Assembly: GCA_028751875.1 (NCBI GenBank)
Contig: CM054155.1
Location: forward strand, 51,802,535-51,866,534
Length of the DNA: 64,000 nt
Origin: Rapana venosa
Taxonomy: Eukaryota > Mollusca > Gastropoda > Neogastropoda > Muricidae
Direction of reading: 5' to 3'
Part shown: one piece after another, positions 11,360 through 20,869 of the stretch
How positions within the stretch are numbered: position 1 is the stretch's first letter
How the letters are laid out: each line of letters opens with the position of its first letter
Notes under the pieces: generated by a model
What the model saw: only the letters and a program-made list of their open reading frames with translations
Database searches by the model: none
Told to the model about the DNA's origin: nothing
Position numbers and translations under genes: made by a program

Positions 11360-11800
11360 GTCAACAGCTTTGTCAACAGCTTTGTCAACAGCTTTATAGG
11401 CAGCTTTGTCAACAGCTTTGTCAGCAGCTTTGTCAGCAGCTTGTCAACAGCTTTGTCAGCAGCTTAGTCAACAGCTTTGTCAGCGCTTAGTCAACAGTTT
11501 TAGTCAACAGCTTGTCAGCAGCTTAGTCAACGCTTTGTCAACACTTTGTCAGCAGCTTAGTCAACAGCTTTGTCAACAGCTTTGTCAACAGCTTTGCCCA
11601 GCAGCTTAGTCAACAGCTTTGTCAACAGCTTTGTCACAGCTTTGTCACAGCTTAGTCAACAGCTTTGTCAACAGCTTTGTCAGCAGCTTAGTCAACGCTT
11701 TGCCCACAGCTTTGCAGCAGCTTAGTCAACAGCTTTGTCACAGCTTTGTCAGCACTTAGTCAACAGCTTTGTCAACAGTTTTGTCAGTAGCTCGGTCACA
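11360..11800. repeat. 12-bp minisatellite (copy-1 version)
   Basis: Units of AGCTTTGTCAAC and AGCTTAGTCAAC with single-base losses that break the period. The intact version is at 18715-19155. Confidence 0.9.
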
Positions 11801-11944
11801 GCGGCCCCCTCATGCGGAGTGCAACAGCAGGGGAGGCCAGAAAAGGGGCAGGCAGCCTGGTGCTGAGGAACTGGCTTCCTCCTGGCTGCCTCACGAAGAC
11901 TCAACTCTGTAAACAAGACTGTACAGTCTATAATTATTACCTTT

Positions 11945-12300
11945 CATTTCATTCCTCCGTGGGAATGCCGGGAACCTATCAATATAATTAACATCCTCAC
12001 CCACCTCTGGAAATTAAAGTGCTAAGAACTCCCTCTTTTCTACCCCCTCTTTCTTTTCACTTTTCTCCCATTTCTCTTTATTCACACTACCTTTTCGTCT
12101 ATTGTTTTGCCTTTGTGGTCCACCTCTCTTGTATTTTTTTTAAATTTTTTTCACAGAAAGATTTTCAACAGATAACCATTCTCTCCCTTACCGAAGTCGA
12201 ATGCCCTGGGCCTGACTTGTCAGGTGCTTAACGGCAGCGCAACGCATTTTCGCTCAGATGACAGACAATAGTTACTGTTTTGGGCGTTCCGGACGAACAA
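11945..12300 (+). repeat. Dispersed hairpin repeat A-B (copy-1 version)
   Basis: Module A at 11953-12015 (CCGTGGGAATGCCGGGAACC), a pyrimidine-rich stretch, then module B at 12190-12300 with GGCCTGACTTGTCAGGTGC and AACGGCAGCGCAACGCAT. Counterpart of 19315-19680. Confidence 0.7.
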
Positions 12301-12639
12301 AAGAATGTCATGTCATGTTGTTTTTATCCCCAACCGACTGACTCCAAGGCCGTATCGGGGGTGGTCAAACTTCATTTCACGAATTCATGTTACCATTGAC
12401 TTCAAGTTCAAAAAACAACATCTCATAATCCCTTCAAATATCCAACACCTTGACCCCAAAAAAAAAAAAAACACAGTGCAGTGCCAAAAAAGGTCAAGAC
12501 CGACCGCCAGTCATTCCGGTCAATCTTCACCGAGCTCCCAGACACCAGCTAGTGTGTGTGTGTGTGGTGTGGGGTGTGTGTTGTGTGTGTGTGTGTGTGG
12601 GGGCGCGGGGCGCGCGCGCTTGCTTGTGTGTGTTTGTCT

Positions 12640-12830
12640 GTCATAGGAGCAAAGTGCATTGTGCTATCGCTAAGCCCTGACAAGTCAGGCCCAGCCCATC
12701 CGACTTCAGCGGGGGAGAATATTATCTGTTATGTCTTTCGAAAAAAAACAGGCAGGAGAAAGAAATAATGAGGCAAAAGATAGACAAGGGGAGGTGACGG
12801 GAAGAACAGGAACAACCTGTGAAAATTTTA
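12640..12830 (-). repeat. Module B of dispersed repeat, inverted (copy-1 version)
   Basis: CTGACAAGTCAGGCCCAG near 12677 is module B in reverse, followed by purine-rich sequence. With the plus copy at 11945-12300 it forms an inverted pair about the GT array at 12551-12625. Confidence 0.6.
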
Positions 12831-13291
12831 ACTATGACCCCAAAACAAATTGTTTCACAAAGTTTTTTTTTTTTGTAACGTGTTTCCTGGAACCATGTCT
12901 TCATATTCTGAAAATTAAAGTATGGGCGCTTCTTGCATAATTGATTTAAGCTGATTTGATTATATATATAATATAGACCAAAATCCCCAAAACGTATTCT
13001 GTTTCAAACCCTATCATTTGCATCTCATTGAAAAGGTCTTAAGACACAGACTCACATATGAACGAAAGATTGAGATCTGATGTTAGGTTTAATGATAATA
13101 CCAAATAACGTTGCTTAACTTTTAAAAATGATCTAGTGATAGAAATATGCTTTTTATCAGCTTATGCAAACCGGCCATTGGTTACAGTTGAAAGGATCTG
13201 TCATGGATGTTTGGAAAGTTTGTTTGTATTTGAAATCACAAATTAACCTTCACTGCTTGTAAATGATATAAATTTTCATTAATAAAATTTT

Positions 13292-13791
13292 NNNNNNNNN
13301 NNNNNNNNNNNNNNNNNNNNNNNNNNNNNNNNNNNNNNNNNNNNNNNNNNNNNNNNNNNNNNNNNNNNNNNNNNNNNNNNNNNNNNNNNNNNNNNNNNNN
13401 NNNNNNNNNNNNNNNNNNNNNNNNNNNNNNNNNNNNNNNNNNNNNNNNNNNNNNNNNNNNNNNNNNNNNNNNNNNNNNNNNNNNNNNNNNNNNNNNNNNN
13501 NNNNNNNNNNNNNNNNNNNNNNNNNNNNNNNNNNNNNNNNNNNNNNNNNNNNNNNNNNNNNNNNNNNNNNNNNNNNNNNNNNNNNNNNNNNNNNNNNNNN
13601 NNNNNNNNNNNNNNNNNNNNNNNNNNNNNNNNNNNNNNNNNNNNNNNNNNNNNNNNNNNNNNNNNNNNNNNNNNNNNNNNNNNNNNNNNNNNNNNNNNNN
13701 NNNNNNNNNNNNNNNNNNNNNNNNNNNNNNNNNNNNNNNNNNNNNNNNNNNNNNNNNNNNNNNNNNNNNNNNNNNNNNNNNNNNNNNNNNN
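13292..13791. other. Assembly gap, exactly 500 N
   Basis: All 500 bases are N. A round 500 is a usual placeholder for a scaffold join of unknown size. The sequences on both sides are copies of the same 6.7-kb block. Confidence 1.
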
Positions 13792-13974
13792 AGTACCTTC
13801 GTTATTGTGGTCTTAGCTTTACTCAGTCTCAGTTCGGTGGTGTGATGGTTGCTGTGTTTTCAGCGGCTGTACTGTCTGTGGGATTTCCCGAAGATGTGTT
13901 TATTGAAACGCAAACCCTATCCCTTTTCCTTCTTTTACTGCTTGCCTTTGTTCTTCTTTGAATTATTTGATTTC

Positions 13975-14330
13975 TCCTTCTCCTCCTCCTACTTCTCCTG
14001 CTCCTTCTCCTCCTCGTCCTCCTCCTCCTCCTCCTTCTCTTCCTCCTCCTTCTCCTCTTCCTCCTTCTCCTCCTCCTCGTCCCCCATCTTCTTCTTTGAT
14101 TCGGCTTGTTCGAATTCTTCTTCGAGTTCTTCTTTAACTTCTTGTTATTTGAATTCTTCTTTAAATTCTTCTTTGAATTCTTCTACTTTGAATTCTTCTT
14201 CTTTGAATTCTTTTTCTTTTGTTGAATTCTTCTTCTTCTTCTTCTCTCTTCTTCTTCTTCTTCTTCTTCTTCTCCTCCTCCTCCTCCTTCTTTTTCTTCT
14301 TCTTCTTCTTCATCTCTTCCCCTCATTCTT
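13975..14330 (+). repeat. (TCC/TTC)n pyrimidine tract
   Basis: CTC and TTC triplets with GAATTC interruptions near 14110-14230. A long open frame of Ser/Phe/Leu across it follows from the absence of stops in the repeat and is not supported as a gene. Confidence 0.95.
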
Positions 14331-14342
14331 TGTCCTATTTTC

Positions 14343-14765
<423 letters not shown>

Positions 14766-14969
14766 TCTGTCTGTCTTTTGCATGTTTATAACAATTTATT
14801 TTTGACACGTATTTCAATTATTTTTTTTGCAAACCGAAAAACAAAAACTGAAATGCCCAATGTAAAACATAAAATGGTCATATTATACCGTGTGGTGACC
14901 CACTAACAAACGTGCCAGCACTCTCGTCACGAACAGATAATGGCTTATGCTCCGACACTGGTCGTGATA

Positions 14970-14996
14970 ATAGTGATAATAGTGATAATAGTGATA

Positions 14997-15062
<66 letters not shown>

Positions 15063-15072
15063 TAATAAAAAA
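14970..15072. repeat. (GATAAT) then (AAT)n array
   Basis: Four GTGATAATA units at about 14970-14999, then AAT triplets to 15068. The corresponding array in copy 1 is 7750-7825. Confidence 0.95.
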
Positions 15073-15304
15073 AATGTCTTGCCCTTCGAGAGTAACTTTT
15101 TCATCACCCTTCTTGCAGTTTTCCCCTCCTTTTGGCGTGCATCGTGGACTTCCATTATAAAACGTCACTTCACGTCATGTCATTGTTAACATGACAGGTC
15201 AGTTCACATTCATATCAGGTCATTGTGAGCACCACAGGGCATGTTAAGGTCAGGTTACGTCATATCCGGTCATTGCGGACACTAAAGGTCAGTTCACGAC
15301 ATAT

Positions 15305-15470
15305 CAGGTTCCCCCCCGGTGGGGATGCCTGGAGCCCGTCAGTATAAATAGCATCCCCATCTTCTGGAAATTAGTGCTAGCAATTCCCTCTTTTTTCTCC
15401 CTCTCTTTATTTCTGTCTAGTTCTTTTTCTCCCTGTCATTTTGCGATTTTCTGTCTTCTTCCTCTTACTT
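15305..15470 (+). repeat. Dispersed hairpin repeat, module A with start of pyrimidine tract
   Basis: GGGGATGC (15316-15323) can pair with GCATCCCC (15350-15357) around a loop holding CAGTATAAATA. The flank CTTCTGGAAATTNNTGCTAG is the family signature. CTT/CCT-rich sequence follows to 15680. Confidence 0.75.
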
Positions 15471-15535
15471 CTTCTTCCTCTCATCCGCCATGTATCTCTT
15501 CGTTTTCTTCCTCTGCTCCTTCATTCCTTTTCTTC

Positions 15536-15680
15536 TTCTTCTTCTCCTTCTTCTTCTTCTTCTTCTTCTTCTTCTTCTTCTTCCTTTGCTCCTCCTTCTC
15601 CTCCCCCTCCTTTTCCACCTTCTCTTTTTCTTCTTCCTTCTTTTCTACTTCATCCCACCCCCCCACTTTTTTTTGTTTTT
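15536..15680 (+). repeat. (CTT)n tract
   Basis: CTT triplets with interruptions and a terminal C run. Confidence 0.9.
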
Positions 15681-16239
15681 TACCTTACCTCTCCGTCTTT
15701 TGCTCTTCCGCTTTTTAAATGTCCCTTTTGAATAATGTCATGAGGAAAAAGTGATGTTTCTGATTCGGAGTAAATAAATATGGGGTTTACTTTTCAGTCG
15801 TAAATCAGAGCAAAAACAACAATGTGGGCATTGTTCGCAGGATTATGACGAAAACAAGGCAGGGCCTATTCTACCAGTTAGCGACGCGAGGAAATGTCAT
15901 AAAAATGATAGTATGATATGATCGGTTGAATAGTTTACATTTCTCTCTTTTCTCTCACTTCGGTGAAGTAGGTTGAATCATTTACGCTTCTCTCTTTTTA
16001 CCTCATTTCACTGGAATAGGCTGATAGTGATCAGTTAAGTTATTGACGTTTCTTTCTTTTATCTTTCTTCAATTATTTACGCCTGTTTTGAGAAGAGTAG
16101 TAGGCCATTTGTGCCAGAGGGAACGCATGACAAAATTTGCAAAACTGCATGTACGCAGGGACTGGATGCAAAACTATCAAAACAAAAACACACGAGTGCT
16201 TAATTTATTATCATTGAAATATAAGAATAAATTCTTCTG

Positions 16240-16570
16240 TTTCTTCTTCTTTTCCGTCATCGAACGCTCAGACGGCAGCTATTGTTGTCTGTCACATGGG
16301 CGAGAATGCCTTGCGCTGCCATTAAGCCCCTCACAGGTCAGGCCCAGCGTGGGAGAGAATCGCTATCTTTTAAGTTTTTCTTGGGAAAAGGCAGGAGAAC
16401 GGACCAAGAAGGCAGAAAATAGACAAGAAGGAGGTGACAGGAAGAAAAAGAACAAGGCATAAACAAAAAAGAGGGATAGAAAAGAGAGAATCCCTAACGT
16501 TGAATTTCCAGAAGGTGGGGATGCTATTTATACTGACAGACCCCCGGTATCCCCACGGGGTATAAAAAAA
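16240..16570 (-). repeat. Dispersed hairpin repeat, complete inverted copy
   Basis: In reverse it reads module A (16506-16562, with GTGGGGAT...ATCCCCAC arms), a tract of G/A on this strand (16370-16490), then module B (16262-16350, CTTGCGCTGCCATTAAGC). It faces the plus-strand copy starting at 15305, so the two can form an inverted pair. Confidence 0.75.
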
Positions 16571-16614
16571 ATATATCTCATTATTTCAGCTGCATTATTA
16601 AAGTACCATTGCTT

Positions 16615-16700
<86 letters not shown>
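16615..16700 (+). repeat. (CT)n microsatellite
   Basis: CT dinucleotides with two TCTTC/CTCC interruptions. Confidence 0.95.
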
Positions 16701-16701
<1 letters not shown>

Positions 16702-16789
16702 ACGTAACGTATTCTCCTTTGCACCAAACACAGTACTGTCCTTCCACTTCTGAAGGACTCACTGGGGCAATGTACTCAGTTTTCGGAAT

Positions 16790-17040
16790 GTATCTTTGTT
16801 CCTCTGCTAGAGCTCCGAGGTTTAGCGTATGCAACCCCTTTTGCCCACCATGAAGGTAGACGTACTCGGACTTCGTGGATGTATGCTGGGTATGTCCGTG
16901 TTTCCGAAACCCACCGAACACTGACATGAAGTAGGGCATCTGTTAACGTGCATGTTTGATCTCCTACATTTGGATATTCACGAAGGGAATGAAGGCACTG
17001 GCAGGTCCGCACTTGAAGTTGACCTCTGAACTCTTAAAAA
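16790..17040 (-). mobile_element. SINE body, minus strand
   Basis: It shares ACCCAGCATACATCC-like and TGCATGTTTGATCTCCTAC blocks with SINE copies at 25100-25230 and 47400-47620. The tRNA head expected to the right is not adjacent. 17041-17650 beyond it holds no supported feature. Confidence 0.55.
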
Positions 17041-17654
17041 TCCTCACTCTTACTGTGACGTGCCGAAGCTTAAGAATCGGTAGAATTACGAATTTTTAAA
17101 CACACTAAGTGATGTTTAACTCAAAGGAAAGTACTCTGGCCTGTAGAGCAATCATTTTTCTAAACACATTTGCTTTCCTTGACCATAAGCTTGCCTAGTT
17201 TTTGTCTGTTGGCTAATTTTGTTTGACATGTAAACAAGTGATAACTTTGGGATTTCAGGCTCTCCAGTGTTATGGTTCTTTTTTTTAAAAAAATATGTTG
17301 TACAAAAAGTGACATCAGATGGATTCAGCGAGCTTCAGGGAATTTTCCTTTGGTGAAAAATCATCACATTGCTTCAAGGGGACTAGTCGATGAACAGTTT
17401 AAGCCATGTAAGATACGCAGCCCTAATTTTCAAAACTTTTTATTTTTCAGCATTCAGTGACATATTTTGAAAATTGGTAAAAAATCAATACAGTCATCTA
17501 TTAAAAAACTGTGAAACAATCTCAAAAGTCGACATTATGAACTTTTCAATAATGTATAATGTGTATGTTATTATTATATTGGGTAAGTCTACTGAATTTT
17601 TCAAATATAGTCAAAATCATGCGTCACCACAAAATGGCGGGATCCATTTCACTG

Positions 17655-17830
17655 CGACTCCATTGAGTTAATCGACGCCGCCAAGATTCGAACCCACGAT
17701 TTGTTGGACCCAGGGGATTGAAGTCGAGCGGTTTTAACCACTGGGCTACAGCTTCCGTCTAGGAGGTGTCTGAAGGGCAAGTTAAAACCCGGCGGAGTCC
17801 ATTTCTCTTCAGGCGCTGAGTGCATGCTGG
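17655..17830 (-). mobile_element. tRNA-derived SINE head, minus strand
   Basis: On the minus strand A-box TAGCCCAGTGG and B-box GGTTCGAATCT are both near consensus with about 40 bases between them. It is not a tRNA gene: no acceptor stem can be paired and the body continues as SINE. Confidence 0.65.
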
Positions 17831-17894
17831 GTCATACTATGTTTATGTTTCCGTCACCCGTTAAACGCTGACATGAATTACTAGAAATTTAACG

Positions 17895-18050
17895 AGCACA
17901 CATGCGCGCGCGCATACGACATGAATGCACGTACACACATACCTACACACACGCATACGTACACACACGCGCATACTAGCACACGTACACACATGTATGC
18001 ACGTACGTACACAAACACTCACACGTACACAAGCACACACACGCACGCAC
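17895..18050. repeat. CA/CGTA simple repeat
   Basis: Irregular CACA, CGTA and CACG units; non-coding. A (TTG)n run follows at 18195-18230. Confidence 0.85.
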
Positions 18051-18544
18051 GCATATATTCATCCACCCACCTATCAGATATAAGATGTTCCTCCAGATTT
18101 GATGATCTGCATGCTTCTTCATAGGAAAGAAACGAAGGCACTGGCAGAGCTGCTCTTTCAGTTGAACTATAGGAGATGGTACAAACCCTCTGATATTGTT
18201 GTTGTTGTTGCTGTTGTTGTTATTGTTGTTCCTCAGCTACAGCTTCTAGGTTCATTCAAGGTCAGATGTATAAATTATGCGACCATTTTTGCCCCACCGT
18301 GAAGTAGCTGCATTTCGACTTCGGAGATGAGGTCTAAAAATGACAGCCAGTGTCCATGCGTGTGTTAAAAGTAGTTTGGGTCATAAAGTCTTACCGGTAC
18401 AAAGTGATGCACTCTTTCAAAAGGTAGAACGGAGTTTTAACGTGTGCGCAGGATGTTCTTCATACGGGGCCTCAGGCCGAAGGACTTTCAGGGAAGTAGA
18501 GTCGGCACTGATGTTAACTTCCGCAGGGAAAAAAATACCTTTGA

Positions 18545-18630
18545 ACGGGTGTCTTGGTGGTGGCTCGAACCCGGGCCGTCAAATTGTAAGTGCAACGCTC
18601 TAACCACTGGGCTATCCCACCCCCGACTCT
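18545..18630 (-). mobile_element. tRNA-derived SINE head, minus strand
   Basis: Minus-strand B-box GGTTCGAGCC and A-box-like TAGCCCAGTGG. It is close in sequence to the head at 17655 but carries a different anticodon-arm region, so it is a separate insertion. Confidence 0.6.
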
Positions 18631-18714
18631 CAAATTAAGCAGATGATGTTGCTGAGATTCAATCCCCACCCCCACCCCCACCCGCACCCCCGACTTATGA
18701 AGCTACAGCGGTTA

Positions 18715-19155
18715 AAGTCAACAGCTTTGTCAACAGCTTTGTCAACAGCTTTATAGGCAGCTTTGTCAACAGCTTTGTCAGCAGCTTTGTCAGCAGCTTT
18801 GTCAACAGCTTTGTCAGCAGCTTAGTCAACAGCTTTGTCAGCAGCTTAGTCAACAGCTTAGTCAACAGCTTGTCAGCAGCTTAGTCAACAGCTTTGTCAA
18901 CAGCTTTGTCAGCAGCTTAGTCAACAGCTTTGTCAACAGCTTTGTCAACAGCTTTGTCAGCAGCTTAGTCAACAGCTTTGTCAACAGCTTTGTCAACAGC
19001 TTTGTCAGCAGCTTAGTCAACAGCTTTGTCAACAGCTTTGTCAGCAGCTTAGTCAACAGCTTTGTCAACAGCTTTGTCAGCAGCTTAGTCAACAGCTTTG
19101 TCAACAGCTTTGTCAGCAGCTTAGTCAACAGCTTTGTCAACAGCTTTGTCAGTAG
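18715..19155. repeat. 12-bp minisatellite (AGCTTTGTCAAC)n, about 36 units
   Basis: The period is a strict 12 bp with two main variants, TTTGTCAAC and TTAGTCAAC or TTTGTCAGC, arranged in a partly regular order of three units. Because 12 is a multiple of 3, the minus strand is open throughout and reads repeated Leu-Leu-Thr-Lys. No promoter or start context supports translation. Confidence 0.95.
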
Positions 19156-19314
19156 CTCGGTCACAGCGGCCCCCTCATGCGGAGTGCAGACAGCAGAGGA
19201 GGCCAGAAAAGGGGCAGGCAGCCTGGTGCTGAGGAACTGGCTTCCTCCTGGCTGCCTCACGAAGACTCAACTCTGTAAGCAAGACTGTACAGTCTATAAT
19301 TATTACCTTTCATT

Positions 19315-19680
19315 TCATTCCTCCGTGGGAATGCCGGGAACCTATCAATATAATTAACATCCTCACCCACCTTCTGGAAATTATGTGCTAAGAACTCCCT
19401 CTTTTCTACCCCTCTCTTTCTTTTCACTTTTCTCTCATTTTCTTCATGTCACACTACCTTTTCGTCTATGTTCTGCCTTTGTGGTCCACTCTCTTGTATT
19501 TTTTTAATTTTTTACACAGAAAGATTTTCAACAGATAACCATTCTCTCCCTTACCGAAGTCGAATGCTCTGGGCCTGACTTGTCAGGTGCTTAACGGCAG
19601 CGCAACGCATTTTCGCTCAGATGACAGACAATAGTTACTGTCTGGGCGTTCGACGAACAAAAGGAATGTCATGTCATGTT
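19315..19680 (+). repeat. Dispersed hairpin repeat A-B, complete plus copy
   Basis: Module A at 19323-19380 (CCGTGGGAATGCCGGGAACC), pyrimidine-rich middle, module B at 19558-19660 including GGCCTGACTTGTCAGGTGC, itself a small inverted repeat (CTGACttGTCAG). Confidence 0.75.
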
Positions 19681-19682
19681 GT

Positions 19683-19820
19683 TTATAGCCCAACCGACTG
19701 ACTCCAAGGCCGTATCGGGGCTGGTCATCTTCATTTTCACGAATTCATGTTACCATTGACTTCAAGTTCAAAATCAACATCTCATAATCCCTTCAAATAT
19801 CCAACACCATTGACCAAAAG
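19683..19820 (-). mobile_element. LINE 3'-end relic, minus strand
   Basis: On the minus strand the block ends in a CCCCGATACGGCC...GGGCTATAAAC pattern, matching a LINE tail at 46845-46890 (CCCTGATATGGCC...GGGCTATAAAC). No coding part remains. Confidence 0.45.
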
Positions 19821-19907
19821 AAACAAAATCACAGTGCAGTGCCAAACAGGTCAAGACCGACGACGCCAGTCATTCCGGTCAATCTTCACCGAGCTCCCAG
19901 ACACCAG

Positions 19908-19910
<3 letters not shown>

Positions 19911-19973
<63 letters not shown>

Positions 19974-19985
19974 CGCGCGCGCTTG
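19911..19985 (+). repeat. (GT)n-(GC)n array
   Basis: GT dinucleotides from 19911 end in a CGCGCG run at 19965-19981. An inverted module B follows at 20005-20190. Confidence 0.95.
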
Positions 19986-20004
19986 CTTGTGTGTGTTGTC
20001 TGTC

Positions 20005-20190
20005 ATAGGAGCAAAAGTGCATTGTGCTATCGCTAAGCGCCTGACAAGTCAGGCCCAGCCCATCCGACTTCAGCGTGGGGGAGAAATATTATCTGTTATG
20101 TCTTTCTGGAAAAGAACAGGCAGGAGAAAGAAATAATGAGGCAAAAGATAGACAAGGAGGAGGTGACGGGAAGAACAGGAACAACCTGTG
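20005..20190 (-). repeat. Module B of dispersed repeat, inverted
   Basis: CTGACAAGTCAGGCCCAGCC near 20041 is the reverse of module B at 19565, and a G/A-rich stretch follows. Together with 19315-19680 it forms an inverted pair around the GT array. Confidence 0.6.
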
Positions 20191-20660
20191 AAAATTTTAA
20201 CTATGACCTAAAACAAATTGTTTCACAAAGTTTTTTTGTTGTAACGTGTTTCCTGGAACCATGTCTTCATATTCTGAAAATTATAAGTATGGGCGCTTCT
20301 GCATAATTGATTTATGCTGATTTGATTATATCATAAATATAGACCCAAAATCCCCAAAACGTATTCTGTTTCAAACCCTATCATGTTGCATCTCATTGAA
20401 AAGGTCTTAAGACACAGACTCACATATGAACGAAAGATTGAGATCTGATGTTAGGGTTTAATGATAATACCAAATAACGTTGCTTAACTTCTAAAAATGA
20501 TCTAGTGATAGAAATATAGCTTTTATCAGCTTATGCAAACCCGGCCATTGGTTACAGTTGAAAGGATCTGTCATGGATGTTTGGAACGTTCTGTTTGTAT
20601 TTGAAATCAACAAATTAACCTTCACTGCTTGTAAATGATATAAATTTTCATTAATTTAAT

Positions 20661-20869
20661 TTATAATAAATATTACTATTATCTTGATAAATAAAATCAA
20701 AGCGGTCACACATCAAACATATGCATGCAATCAACACCGACAACAAGACGATGCATAAAGGATTACGCAGACAGAAAAATATACACGTACTCGCATATCA
20801 GCCATACACAGATGCCACAATACAAAATACAACAAATCCTAGAACATGACATAGAGGGAAAGCGTAAAT
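20661..20869. other. No feature seen
   Basis: A/T-rich sequence between the 6.7-kb block and the gene at 20870; nothing supported. Confidence 0.5.

Larger units (their letters stand above)
6614..13291 (+). repeat. 6.7-kb block, copy 1 (contig end, low quality)
   Basis: This block matches 13792-20660 from first to last base in the same order: TTCC/CT arrays, (AAT)n, hairpin repeats, SINEs, 12-bp minisatellite and GT array. It ends exactly at the N run. Differences from copy 2 are mainly stretched or collapsed homopolymers and lost single bases (for example the C runs at 7428, 8335 and 8390, and extra A and T runs), and the pure GT array of copy 2 is scrambled here. The pattern fits unpolished sequence of the same locus. 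Confidence 0.85.

Noticed and set aside
18715..19155. CRISPR array
   Set aside because: Contiguous 12-bp tandem units without spacers, in an animal genome.
18862..19260. 132-residue minus frame of LLTK repeats as a protein gene
   Set aside because: A 12-bp minisatellite gives an open frame by itself; no promoter, start context or unique sequence.
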